From positions 176,481 through 240,480 of the forward strand of contig CAUJDF010000041.1 in NCBI GenBank assembly GCA_963169045.1: 64,000 bases of DNA, in the 5' to 3' direction. How positions within the stretch are numbered: the first letter of the stretch is position 1; every line of letters starts with the position of its first letter. Position numbers and translations under genes: made by a program. Of this stretch, positions 20,830-29,811 are shown in pieces. Source of the stretch: Myxococcota bacterium (GTDB taxonomy: Bacteria > Myxococcota_A > Bradymonadia > UBA7976 > UBA1532). A model generated the notes under the pieces. That model saw only the letters and a list, made by a program, of their open reading frames with translations, made no database searches and had not been told where the DNA came from.

Positions 20830-21729
20830 GTGAGCAACCCCGCGGTGCACATCCTCGACCAGGGCCCGGTCCTCGCCGCGCTCGGCCGCGTGGCGGTCGC
20901 CGCGGCGAGGCAGCGCTTCGGCCTCGGCGGCGACGCCGCCGCCCAGCAGGCGCTCACGGCGACCGTCCCGCCGCGCAACCCCGAGCTGATCCGCGACTTC
21001 GTGCGCTGGTCCGGCGGCGATCCCGGCTGGTATCGCGGCGTCGTGCCGCCGCACCTCTTCCCGCAGTGGGGCTTCCCGCTGCTGGGCCGCACGCTCGAGG
21101 GCATCTCCTACCCCCTCGCCCGGGTGCTCAACGCCGGCTGCCGCATCGAGATCAACGCCCCGCTGTCCGCGTCGCGACCGCTGCGGCTCGAGGCGCGGCT
21201 CGAGGGCATCGAGGACGACGGCCGCCGCGCGCTCATCCACCAGCGCCTCGTGACCGGCACCGAGGAGCACCCCGAAGCGCTCGTCGCGCACGTGTACGGC
21301 CTCGTGCCGCTCGGCGGCGGCGACAAGAAGGCCCGCGGCAAGGACAAGGCCCGGCCGCGCGTGCCCGTCGACGCGCGCGAGATCGGGTGGGTGAAGCTCG
21401 GCCCGAACGCCGGCTTCGAGTTCGCCTGCCTCACCGGCGACTTCAACCCGGTGCACTGGGTGCCCGCCTATGCCCGGGCGGCCGGCTTCGGAAGCTGCAT
21501 TCTGCACGGCTTCGCGACGCTGGCGCGCGCCGTCGAGACGATGAACCGCGCCGTGTTCGCGGGCGATCCGCGGCGCCTCGCGACCGTCGACGTCAAGTTC
21601 ACGCGCCCGCTCCGCCTGCCTGCGCGGGTGGGCGTGTACGTGCGCGACGGCGCGCTGTTCGTCGGCGACGCCCCGGGCGGCCCCGCCTACCTGACCGGCG
21701 AGTACACGACGCGAGAAGGGACGACGTGA
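20830..21729 (+). CDS. MaoC-like (R)-hydratase / dehydratase, double hot-dog
   Basis: A 299-residue protein with two hot-dog halves. The C-terminal half carries the hydratase signature TGDFNPVHW followed by SCILHGFATLA, where the Asp/His pair hydrates enoyl-CoA or enoyl-ACP. It begins the operon with a FabG-like reductase, a thiolase and a FadL-like porin, pointing to fatty-acid metabolism. GTG 20830 is chosen because GGAGGCGCAG lies just upstream. The stop overlaps the reductase ATG (TGATG). Confidence 0.82.
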   Translation: MSNPAVHILDQGPVLAALGRVAVAAARQRFGLGGDAAAQQALTATVPPRNPELIRDFVRWSGGDPGWYRGVVPPHLFPQWGFPLLGRTLEGISYPLARVLNAGCRIEINAPLSASRPLRLEARLEGIEDDGRRALIHQRLVTGTEEHPEALVAHVYGLVPLGGGDKKARGKDKARPRVPVDAREIGWVKLGPNAGFEFACLTGDFNPVHWVPAYARAAGFGSCILHGFATLARAVETMNRAVFAGDPRRLATVDVKFTRPLRLPARVGVYVRDGALFVGDAPGGPAYLTGEYTTREGTT

Positions 21730-23156
21730 TGAGCGACTTCCTCGTCGAGATGAGCACCAACCCGTGGTTCCGGCAGCTGGTCAAGCAGACCGGCCTGCCG
21801 CTGCCCACGCCGCAGAAGCTGCGCCGCCCCGACGGTCCCTGGGCCGAGCGTCCGCTCGCCGATCGGCGCGCCGTCGTGTGGCAGCCCCGCGAGGGCGCGC
21901 TCGCCGCCACGCTCGCCGAGACGCTGGCCGCGGCGGGCGCCGATCCCACGGTCATCGCCGCGGATGAGGCGCCCTGGCGCCGCGCGGGCGAGGCGTTCGG
22001 TCGCCCGGCGACGTTCCTCGCGGCCGACGCGGCGCCCGGCGAGGACGCCCGCGCCGATCTGTTGCTCTTCGACGGCACCGCGCTGCGCGGTCCGTCCGAC
22101 CTCCGCCAGCTGTACGACTTCTTCCACGCCTGGCTGCCTGCCCTGCGCAGCGGCGGCCGGGTGCTGGTGATGGGCCGACCCGCCGCCGAGGTGACGAGCG
22201 CCAACGCCGCTGCCGCCGCCGCCGCGCTCGAGGGCTTCGCGCGCAGCGTCGCCAAGGAGGTCGGCCGCAAGGGCGCGACGTCCCACGTCGTCTACGTCAG
22301 CGAGGGCGCCGAGGACCGCCTCGCGCCCGTCGCGCGCTGGCTGCTCTCCGATCGTTCGGCGTTCGCCACCGGACAGCCCTGGTACGTGTCCGGGCGCGCC
22401 GCCGCCCCCAACGTGACGCCGCTCGTACGCGCGCTCGAGGGCAAGGTGGCGCTCGTGACCGGCGCCGCCCGCGGCATCGGCGCGGCCACCGCGCGCTGCC
22501 TCGCCGCCGAGGGGGCCCACGTCGTGTGCCTCGACCGCCCCGCCGACGACGGACCGAACGGCCAGATCGCGCGCGAGATCGGCGGGACGCCGCTCTCGAT
22601 CGACATCACCGATCCCGAGGCGCCCGAGCAGATCGTCGCCGCGCTCGGCGACCGCGGCGTCGACGTCGTCATCCACAACGCCGGCATCACCCGCGACAAG
22701 ACGCTGGCGCGCATGAGCCCCGAGTGGTGGGAGCAGGCCGTCGAGGTCAACCTCGGCGCGGTGACCCGCATCACGGGCGCGCTGCTCGAGGGCGGCCTGC
22801 GCGACGGCGGCCGCATCGTGTGCCTGTCGAGCGTCGCCGGCATCGCCGGAAACGTCGGCCAGACCAACTACTCGGCCAGCAAGGCCGGCCTCGTCGGGTA
22901 CGTCCGCGCCCTCGCCGGACCGCTGGCCGGCCGGGGGATCACCATCAACGCCGTCGCGCCGGGGTTCATCGAGACCCGGCTCACCGCCGCCATGCCCGCC
23001 GTCACCCGCGAGGTGGCCCGCCGCCTCTCGGCGCTCGGTCAGGGCGGCGAACCGCGCGACGTCGCCGAGGCGCTGACCTTCCTGTCGAGCCCCGGGGCGT
23101 CGGGCATCACCGGCACCGTCGTCCGCGTCTGCGGCGGCATGTTCGTGGGAGCTTGA
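21729..23156 (+). CDS. High-molecular-weight 3-oxoacyl-ACP/CoA reductase (FabG4-like)
   Basis: A 475-residue two-domain SDR. The C-terminal domain (about 235-475) has the full ketoreductase set: TGAARGIG cofactor loop, NAGITRDK, SSVAG with catalytic Ser, and YSASK with Tyr/Lys. The N-terminal ~230 residues are a degenerate Rossmann domain, as in FabG4/HMwFabG. It reduces 3-oxoacyl thioesters and its position between MaoC and thiolase fits a fatty-acid cycle. Confidence 0.85.
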   Translation: MSDFLVEMSTNPWFRQLVKQTGLPLPTPQKLRRPDGPWAERPLADRRAVVWQPREGALAATLAETLAAAGADPTVIAADEAPWRRAGEAFGRPATFLAADAAPGEDARADLLLFDGTALRGPSDLRQLYDFFHAWLPALRSGGRVLVMGRPAAEVTSANAAAAAAALEGFARSVAKEVGRKGATSHVVYVSEGAEDRLAPVARWLLSDRSAFATGQPWYVSGRAAAPNVTPLVRALEGKVALVTGAARGIGAATARCLAAEGAHVVCLDRPADDGPNGQIAREIGGTPLSIDITDPEAPEQIVAALGDRGVDVVIHNAGITRDKTLARMSPEWWEQAVEVNLGAVTRITGALLEGGLRDGGRIVCLSSVAGIAGNVGQTNYSASKAGLVGYVRALAGPLAGRGITINAVAPGFIETRLTAAMPAVTREVARRLSALGQGGEPRDVAEALTFLSSPGASGITGTVVRVCGGMFVGA

Positions 23157-23162
23157 TCCGCA

Positions 23163-24476
23163 ATGGCCACCCGTTCGTCCAAGCCGAAGAATCCCCGCCG
23201 CGCCGTCGTCGTCGGTGGCGCGCGCACGCCGTTCGTCAAGGCGTTCGCCGAGTACACCCGCCTCGACGCCATCGACCTCGGCGTCCGCGCCGTCCGCGGC
23301 ATGCTCGAACGGCTCGAGGTGCCCCATGCGGAGCTCGACGCCATCGTCTGGGGCGGCGTGATCCTGCCCGGCACCGCGCCCAACGTGGGCCGTGAGATCG
23401 CGCTCGACCTCAAGCTGCCGGCCTCGGTCGAAGGCATGACGGTCACGCGCGCGTGCGCGTCGGGCCTTCAGGCGATCACCACCGCCGCCGCGGCCATCGA
23501 GCGCGGCGACGCCGACGTCGTCATCGCCGGCGGCGCCGACTCCACCAGCAACGCCGAGATCAAGCTGCCGCAGAAGTGGGTCCACGCGCTCGCCCCGCTG
23601 GCGCTCGGGGGCAAGGCGAAGCCCGCCGACTACCTCGGCGTCCTCGCCCAGCTGATGCCCCTCAGCGAGCTCTTGCCGACGCGGCCCAAGATCGCGGAGC
23701 GCACCACCGGCGAGGTGATGGGCGAAGCGGCGGAGCGCATGGCGAAGCGCAACGAGATCTCGCGCCAGGCCCAGGACGAGCTCGCCTGCGAGTCGCACCA
23801 CCGCGCCGCCGCGGCGATCGCCTCCGGTCGTTTCGCCGAGGAGATCGTCCCCGTCGAGAACGAAGCCGGAAAGCGGGTCTACGCCGACACGATCGTGCGC
23901 GCCGACACCTCGGTGGAGAAGCTGGCGAAGCTGCGGCCCGTGTTCGCCAAGGACGGCACGTTGACGGCGGGCAACTCGAGCGCGCTGACCGACGGCGCCG
24001 CCGCGGTGCTGCTGATGAGCGAGGAGAAGGCGCGGGCCCTCGGCTACACCCCGCTCGCGGCCTTCCGCTCGTGGGCGTACACCGGCGTCGATCCCGCCGA
24101 CCAGCTGCTCATGGGACCGGCGCTGGCGATGCCCCGGGCACTCGACCGCGCCGGCCTGACGCTCGCCGAGATCGACTTCGTCGACATGCACGAAGCCTTC
24201 GCCGCGCAGGTGCTGGCGATCCTCAAGATGCTGGGGAGCGACGCCTTCGCCCAGGCGCGGCTCGGCCGCTCGAAGGCCGTGGGCGAGGTCGACCCGGCCC
24301 GCCTCAACGTGCATGGAGGCTCGGTGGCGCTCGGCCACCCGTTCGGCGCGACGGGCGCGCGCATGACGCTGACGATGGCCAACGAGCTGCGCCGCACCGG
24401 CAAGCAGACGGCCCTGCTCGGCATCTGCGCCGCCGGCGGTCTCGGCGCCGCGGCGGTGCTCGAGCGCGTCGAGTAG
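23163..24476 (+). CDS. Acetyl-CoA acyltransferase (FadI-type thiolase)
   Basis: A 437-residue thiolase, the same length as E. coli FadI. The acylated cysteine is C98 in VTRACASGLQ; HEAFAAQ, GHPFGATGAR and the second cysteine in GICAAGGLGAA complete the active site. APNVGREI, TGEVMGEAAERMA and IDMHEAFAAQVLAILKMLGS resemble FadI more than FadA or biosynthetic AtoB. It catalyses thiolytic cleavage (or condensation) of 3-ketoacyl-CoA. It begins 6 bases after the reductase. Confidence 0.88.
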   Translation: MATRSSKPKNPRRAVVVGGARTPFVKAFAEYTRLDAIDLGVRAVRGMLERLEVPHAELDAIVWGGVILPGTAPNVGREIALDLKLPASVEGMTVTRACASGLQAITTAAAAIERGDADVVIAGGADSTSNAEIKLPQKWVHALAPLALGGKAKPADYLGVLAQLMPLSELLPTRPKIAERTTGEVMGEAAERMAKRNEISRQAQDELACESHHRAAAAIASGRFAEEIVPVENEAGKRVYADTIVRADTSVEKLAKLRPVFAKDGTLTAGNSSALTDGAAAVLLMSEEKARALGYTPLAAFRSWAYTGVDPADQLLMGPALAMPRALDRAGLTLAEIDFVDMHEAFAAQVLAILKMLGSDAFAQARLGRSKAVGEVDPARLNVHGGSVALGHPFGATGARMTLTMANELRRTGKQTALLGICAAGGLGAAAVLERVE

Positions 24477-24520
24477 CGCCGCAGCTTGACACAGCCTCGC
24501 CGTCGGGAGACGAGTGGGCC

Positions 24521-25930
24521 ATGCGCACCCTCCCGTCTCCCCTGGTGGCGCTCGCCATCGCCGTCGCCGCCCCCGCCGCGCTCGCCCGCGACATCAACCC
24601 CGAGGGCATCCCCGTCGGCCACCGCGCGCTCGCCCTCGGCGGCGCCTACACCGCCGTCTCCGGAGACGGCGCCTCGCTCTGGTACAACCCGGCCGGCCTC
24701 GGCGGGCTTGCGAGCAAGGGCATCTCGGCCAACGTCACCGTCTACCAGTGGCGCAAGCAGACCATCGATCCGTTCGCCCGGTTCGGCGACGTGGAGAACA
24801 CCGAGGGGCTCAACGTCAAGGGCAGCGGAAAGGCCGAGAGCAGCGACTTCGCCACCGTCCCGTCGAGCCTCGTCTTCTCGCTCCCGCTCGGGGATTCCAC
24901 GGCGAAGGCGCGGCACGGCGTCGCTGCGGGCCTGTTCGTGCCCGACGCCGACGCCTATGTGGCCAAGGTCAGCCGCACCCTGGCGTTCCAGGGGGCGACG
25001 CTGGCGGAGCTCAAGGCGCGCGACATCCTCGACGAGCGCAGCTACTGGGCGGGCGCCGGTTACGGTTACGACGCGGGCGCCTGGGCGATCGGCTTCTCCG
25101 GCTTCGCGGTCGCCCACCTCTTTCAGCGGTCCGTCCTCGCGTCGGCCTACGTCAACGTGCCGGACCAGCACCTCAGCGTCATCGAGACCAGCGAGGTCGA
25201 GACGACCGACGTGCAGGCGGTCATCAAGGTCGGCGGGCTCTACCGGGTCGGCGACACGCTGACGCTGGGTCTCGCGGTGCGCTCGCCTTCGCTGGCGCGG
25301 CTCTACTCGCAGGGCTCGGGCCTCGCCATTCGCAGCGCCGAGGGCTTGCAGGGCTCGCAGCAGGCCGCCTTCGTCGATCGCCTCGAGACCGAGGACATCA
25401 AGGCCAACCACCGCCTGCCCGTACGCGTCGAGGCCGGCCTCGCCTGGCGGCCGAGCCCCCGATTTCTCTTGACGGGCGACCTGCACTTCAACGGCGCCCT
25501 CGACTCCGTGCGCGTGCTGAGCGCGCCGCTGCTGTGCCCACCGGGCGCCGACGGCCGTCCGCAGACGTGCGATCCCGATGGCGACCGCACCGTCAACCTG
25601 AGCGTGCGGAAGGACCGTCGCGCCGTCCTCAACGGCGCCGTGGGCGCGGAGATCGGCGTCAGCGAGAAGTGGCTCCTCCGCGCCGGCGTCTACACCGACT
25701 TCTCGGCGGTGGACGACCTGCAGGCCGAGGAGCCGCTCGACACCCGCATCGACCTCTACAGCGCGGTGCTCGGCGTGGGGTACCTGGGCGAGCGGGGCTC
25801 GACCGACATCGGCGTGATCGTGCGCCGCGGCGCCGGCGAGACGCTCTCCTTGTTCAACGAGAGCGGCAAGCGACCCCAGGCCACGACGACCGTCGTCGGT
25901 CTCTACCTCGCGGGATCCGCCGACCTCTGA
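24521..25930 (+). CDS. OmpP1/FadL-family outer-membrane fatty-acid transporter
   Basis: A 469-residue barrel with a signal peptide ending ALA (about residue 22). The N-terminal hatch has the FadL signature GGAYTAVSGDGASLWYNPAGL. The rest is beta-strand rich and finishes with a strand ending in Leu, not the usual Phe. It probably admits long-chain fatty acids or other hydrophobic compounds for the upstream enzymes. A loop near residues 340-355 has two cysteines. It lies 44 bases after the thiolase and is likely the last gene of the operon. Confidence 0.85.
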   Translation: MRTLPSPLVALAIAVAAPAALARDINPEGIPVGHRALALGGAYTAVSGDGASLWYNPAGLGGLASKGISANVTVYQWRKQTIDPFARFGDVENTEGLNVKGSGKAESSDFATVPSSLVFSLPLGDSTAKARHGVAAGLFVPDADAYVAKVSRTLAFQGATLAELKARDILDERSYWAGAGYGYDAGAWAIGFSGFAVAHLFQRSVLASAYVNVPDQHLSVIETSEVETTDVQAVIKVGGLYRVGDTLTLGLAVRSPSLARLYSQGSGLAIRSAEGLQGSQQAAFVDRLETEDIKANHRLPVRVEAGLAWRPSPRFLLTGDLHFNGALDSVRVLSAPLLCPPGADGRPQTCDPDGDRTVNLSVRKDRRAVLNGAVGAEIGVSEKWLLRAGVYTDFSAVDDLQAEEPLDTRIDLYSAVLGVGYLGERGSTDIGVIVRRGAGETLSLFNESGKRPQATTTVVGLYLAGSADL

Positions 25931-26002
25931 TCGGCCCCGAGCCTCGACCTGCCGCCCCGATTGCCACTACAGTGCCCGTTCCTGCTGAACAGGAGTCGGC
26001 GC

Positions 26003-27388
26003 ATGAGCAACGAAACGCGCGCTTCGCTGCGCATCGCGCTCATCGCCGCCGCGGCGCTCGCCGCGGTGGTGGTCGGGGCGGTCCTCGCGGGACGCGACGC
26101 CTCGCCTCCATCGGCCGACGCCGCGGTGGCCCTCGCCGCGGACGCCGGGCCGCCGGTGGTGGCGGTCGCCGACGCCTCCGCCCCGGACGCGGCGCCCCTG
26201 CCCTACGCGGTGCACGAAGGCGAGCTCGACGAGGACGAGACGGTCTCCGAGCTCCTCCAGGAGTTCGGCCTGGACGCCTCCGCCGTCCACGATGTCGTGC
26301 AGGCGCTGTCGGGCGTCTACGACTTCCGCCACGCCCGCGCCGGCGCCCGCTGCGTGGTCCACCTCGATCGGACCGACCGCCGCCTGCTGCGCCTCACCTT
26401 CGAGGCGGGCCCGCTCGACCAGTTCGAGGTCGAGCGCGGGGCCGACGGCAAGCTGCACGGCCGCCGCATCGACGTCCCGGTGCGCCTCGTCGAGGCCGAG
26501 GTCGGCGCCCGCATCGAGGGCTCGCTCTACCAGACGATGCAAGCGCTCGGCGAGACACCGGCGCTCGTCGCGCTGATCGTCGACGTCTTCGCCTGGGACC
26601 TCGACTTCTTCAAGGACCAGCACCCCGGCGACCAGTTCCGCGTCGTCGTCGAGAAGGTCTACAAGGACGAGGCGCTCATCCGGTACGGGCGCATCCTGGC
26701 CGCCGAGTATGCCGGCAAGGCGGGCACCTTCCGCGTCTTCTGGTTCCAATCGGACCCCGCCGACGAGAAGACCGGCGGCTACTTCCTCGAGGACGGCCGC
26801 AGCGCGCGCAAGACGTTCCTCGCCACGCCGCTGAAGTACACCCGCGTCTCGAGCGGCTTCGGCAAGCGCAAGCACCCGGTGCTCGGTTACACCAAGGCCC
26901 ACCTGGGCGTCGACTACGCCGCCCCCACCGGCACGCCGGTCTGGGCCATGGCGGACGGCAAGGTCACGTGGGCCGGGCCGAAGGGCGCGAACGGCAACCT
27001 GGTGGTCATCGAGCACCCGGGTGGATTGACCAGTCACTACGCGCACCTACACCGGATCGCCCGCGGCATCCGCGCCGGCGTGCGCGTCACCCAGAAGCGC
27101 CTGATCGGCCAGGTCGGCAGCACCGGCCTCAGCACCGGCCCTCACCTGCACTTCGCGGTGAAGCGCAGCGGGGCCTTCGTCGATCCGCGCAAGCTCAAGA
27201 TGAGCCGCGGCGAGGCCATCGCGAAGAAGCATCGCGCCGAGTTCGAGGCGATGGTCGCCCAGCGCACCGGCCGCCTGCGCACGGTCGCGCTCGCCGAGCC
27301 GCCCGCCGCGCCCGAACCCGCCGAGACCGCCGCCGCCGCCTCGCCCATCGCCGCGCCGGCGGAGTCGTTGGGACGCGAAGAGGACTGA
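26003..27388 (+). CDS. M23-family murein endopeptidase
   Basis: A 461-residue membrane-anchored peptidase. One N-terminal membrane helix (about 10-30) is followed by an Ala/Asp-rich spacer and OapA/LysM-like sensor regions. The C-terminal LytM domain has zinc ligands H300, D304 (HLGVDYAAPTG) and H383 (HLHF), with H350 and H381 as likely catalytic histidines. It resembles MepM-type DD-endopeptidases that cut peptidoglycan cross-links during growth. The ATG at 26003 follows AGGAGTCGGC. An Ala/Pro/Glu tail of about 40 residues is extra. Confidence 0.88.
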   Translation: MSNETRASLRIALIAAAALAAVVVGAVLAGRDASPPSADAAVALAADAGPPVVAVADASAPDAAPLPYAVHEGELDEDETVSELLQEFGLDASAVHDVVQALSGVYDFRHARAGARCVVHLDRTDRRLLRLTFEAGPLDQFEVERGADGKLHGRRIDVPVRLVEAEVGARIEGSLYQTMQALGETPALVALIVDVFAWDLDFFKDQHPGDQFRVVVEKVYKDEALIRYGRILAAEYAGKAGTFRVFWFQSDPADEKTGGYFLEDGRSARKTFLATPLKYTRVSSGFGKRKHPVLGYTKAHLGVDYAAPTGTPVWAMADGKVTWAGPKGANGNLVVIEHPGGLTSHYAHLHRIARGIRAGVRVTQKRLIGQVGSTGLSTGPHLHFAVKRSGAFVDPRKLKMSRGEAIAKKHRAEFEAMVAQRTGRLRTVALAEPPAAPEPAETAAAASPIAAPAESLGREED

Positions 27389-27437
27389 GGCCGCCGGGCG
27401 ATGCGTCGGCGCCGGGGAGCGTGTTAAGGTGCGGGGC

Positions 27438-29225
27438 ATGTCCCAACCCGCCGTTCGGATCGCGCTCGCCGCTCTCCTGCTCCTCGTCGCCGGCTGCGGC
27501 AGCGAGACGCCCGCCTGCGGCAGCGACGACGACTGCAGCGAAGGCTTCCAGTGCAAGACGGACGGACCGTACGCCGGTGAGTGCGTGCGCTTCGTGGCCG
27601 TCGAGGCCTGCGGCGACGACTACTGCGAGCGTCCCGAGCGCTGCATCCGTGGCGCCTGCCGGCTGCCCGGCGGCGGGCCGGCGGACGGTGACGGCGGCGC
27701 GACCGACGCCGACGGCCTGCCGGCGGGCGACGCCACCGCGCCCGGCGACGGCGGGCCCGGGCCAGGCCGCGACGCGGGCCCTGCTGATCCCGACGCCGCG
27801 CCGAACGTGGCCCCGATCATCCTGATCGACGCCCCGACCGAGGGCGCCGCCTACGTCGAGGAGCGCCCGGTCCTGGCCGGCACGATCGAGCAGCTCGCCG
27901 CGAACGCCACGGTCACGTGGCGGGTCGACGACGGTCAGCGGTCCCCGCTGGGCATCACCGGCGGGCGCTTCCGGCTCGAGCTCGACGTCGGACCTGGCGA
28001 CCACACGGTGGCCGTCACCGCGACGCAGGGCCCCTTCGAGGTCGAGGCCGCCGTCTCCTTCCGCGCCGACTTCCGCGTGCGCGCGAGCGGCGGGGAGCTG
28101 CGCCTCGGCGGGCGCCCCTTCCATTTCGTCGGCCTCGTCGCCCCGGGCTTGCGCGAGGCCGCGTACCGGCTCGGCCAGGGCGGTGCCGACGAGGTGGACG
28201 AGGTCCTGCGCGACGCGAAGGCCCTCGGTGCGACGGTGCTGCGCGTGCCCGCCTACGACGACCGGCCCGAGGCCCCGTCGGCCATCCAGGTCGGGCGCGA
28301 CATGTACAACGAGCCCGGCCTCGTCGCGCTCGACGTCGTCGTCGACCGCGCCGGCAAGGCGGGCCTCAAGCTGGTGCTCCCGCTCGTCGGCTGGACGGGC
28401 GGCGTCGACCAGTACCTGCGCTGGAACGGCTACCTCGCCCCCGTGCCCGCCGACCGCGCGCTCTTCTTCAACGCGGGACCCATCCGTGAGCACTTCAAGG
28501 CGCACGTGCGCCACCTGCTCGCCCGCACGAACACCGTCAATGGCCGCCCGTATCGCGACGACCCGACGATCCTCGGCTGGGAGGTCCTCGAGGGCGTCGA
28601 CGGCGCGGGGCTGTTCGACCCGAGCCGCAGCGGCGAGGAGCTCCGCGACTTCTTCACGGACCTGACGACGACGATCAAGACAGCGGCGCCGGATCAGCTC
28701 GCCGGGACGGGCGAGATCGGCTTCGACGCCGGCCCCGCCGCCCACGGCCGGGCCAACGAGACGTTCGGCGCCGCCGGGCTGCGCGGCCTGCTGGACGGCA
28801 GCCACGCCGTCGCCTGGCAGCGCAACGTGCGCATCGCCACCGTCGACTTCGCCTCGATCCAGCTCGATCCGGGCCCGCTCGGCTTCCCGGTCAACGCCGA
28901 TCAATACGTCGATCTCGGCGCGGCGTGGATGCGAGGGCACGCCAGCATCGCCGCGACCGAGAGCAAGCCCCTGCTGGTGAGCGTGGCGCGGATGAACGCC
29001 AACGTGGGCCTCGACCTGGCCGCGCGTCGACGGGTCCTGCAGGCGTGGCTCGCCGAGGCCGCCTCGCTCGAGGTCGCCGGCATCCTGGCCGGCAACTTCC
29101 ACCCCGACGCCGCCCCGCAGGGCCAGGACCCCTACGGCTGGGTCCTGCGCGCCGGCACCGCGCCGGAGGACGCCGCGAACCAGTACGCCGACCTGGTCCA
29201 AGCCGCGGCCGCCGCGCTGCCCTGA
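27438..29225 (+). CDS. GH5-like lipoprotein, probably catalytically inactive
   Basis: A 595-residue lipoprotein (lipobox VAGC near residue 17) with a short disulfide-rich module, an Asp/Gly/Pro linker, an Ig-like segment (about 130-215), and a (beta/alpha)8 domain resembling GH5 endo-mannanases (GGRPFHFVG, DAKALGATVLRVPAYDD, DDPTILGWEV). The usual acid/base motif W-E-x-x-N-E is W381-E-V-L-E-G386, and the strand-7 position expected for the nucleophile is SVA (515-517). Both catalytic glutamates appear lost. It could be a sugar-binding pseudoenzyme. TAAGGT ends seven bases before the ATG. Confidence 0.65.
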   Translation: MSQPAVRIALAALLLLVAGCGSETPACGSDDDCSEGFQCKTDGPYAGECVRFVAVEACGDDYCERPERCIRGACRLPGGGPADGDGGATDADGLPAGDATAPGDGGPGPGRDAGPADPDAAPNVAPIILIDAPTEGAAYVEERPVLAGTIEQLAANATVTWRVDDGQRSPLGITGGRFRLELDVGPGDHTVAVTATQGPFEVEAAVSFRADFRVRASGGELRLGGRPFHFVGLVAPGLREAAYRLGQGGADEVDEVLRDAKALGATVLRVPAYDDRPEAPSAIQVGRDMYNEPGLVALDVVVDRAGKAGLKLVLPLVGWTGGVDQYLRWNGYLAPVPADRALFFNAGPIREHFKAHVRHLLARTNTVNGRPYRDDPTILGWEVLEGVDGAGLFDPSRSGEELRDFFTDLTTTIKTAAPDQLAGTGEIGFDAGPAAHGRANETFGAAGLRGLLDGSHAVAWQRNVRIATVDFASIQLDPGPLGFPVNADQYVDLGAAWMRGHASIAATESKPLLVSVARMNANVGLDLAARRRVLQAWLAEAASLEVAGILAGNFHPDAAPQGQDPYGWVLRAGTAPEDAANQYADLVQAAAAALP

Positions 29226-29228
29226 CCC

Positions 29229-29744
29229 CTACCGCACGACGACGCAGCGGCCCTCGACGCAGTCGACGCTCGACGGCGGCGCGAGGCACGGGGTACCGCC
29301 GCTGAGGCAGCCCTCGACGCAGGCGTCGCGGCCATACGAGAAGATCGTGGCGTCGGGGAACCACTCTTCGACGCACTCGTCCGTCCGCACTTCGTTGTAC
29401 GCGGTGGCGACCGGGCACGAGTCGCACGTGCGGAGCCGCACGGCGAGGACGCAATCGGCGGGGCGCTGACAAGGTCCGGCACCGCCGGCGTCCGGCGTCG
29501 CCGCGTCCGGCGCGGCGTCCGGCGCCGCCGCGTCGAGGATCGCCGCGTCGGCGGCCGCGTCGGGAGGCGCGGCGTCGCCCACGTCGGCGTCGTCGCGGCG
29601 CACGATCTCAAACCCGGCGTCGAACCGCCCCGACGGTGCGAAGGTGACGCGCGGCTGTTCGTCGTACGCGTCCAGCCCGTCGTCGTCTTCGGTGCAGGCG
29701 ATGGCGCAGGCGGTGGTCAGGAGGAGCAGGCTGCCCCGATACAT
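29229..29744 (-). CDS. Cys-rich lipoprotein with Asp-Ala linker
   Basis: A 171-residue lipoprotein. The signal peptide ends in a lipobox around IAC (Cys17). Residues 50-88 are an Asp-Ala-Pro linker; the C-terminal ~80 residues contain ten cysteines in a compact disulfide domain (CQRPADC, CDSCP, CVEGC, CVEGRC). No function is recognised; such modules recur in myxobacterial surface lipoproteins. It ends only three bases from the stop of the convergent GH5-like gene, so no separate terminator fits. Confidence 0.65.
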   Translation of the reverse strand: MYRGSLLLLTTACAIACTEDDDGLDAYDEQPRVTFAPSGRFDAGFEIVRRDDADVGDAAPPDAAADAAILDAAAPDAAPDAATPDAGGAGPCQRPADCVLAVRLRTCDSCPVATAYNEVRTDECVEEWFPDATIFSYGRDACVEGCLSGGTPCLAPPSSVDCVEGRCVVVR

Positions 29745-29772
29745 GCTCGCGTCCCGAGAAATTTACGACACG

Positions 29773-29802
29773 AGCGTATCGGGGCTTCGGGGGGAAGGTC
29801 AA
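29773..29802 (-). promoter_or_regulatory. Putative sigma-70 promoter for the lipoprotein at 29744
   Basis: TTGACC (29802-29797) and TACGCT (29778-29773) are spaced by 18 bases on the minus strand, immediately downstream of the dnaK stop. The lipoprotein therefore need not depend on dnaK readthrough. Confidence 0.5.
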
Positions 29803-29811
29803 TCGGCGGGT

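Noticed and set aside
24514..27825. 1103-codon plus-strand frame across FadL-like and M23 genes
   Set aside because: It is the +1 shadow of two genes with recognised domains; the translation is Arg/Pro low-complexity.
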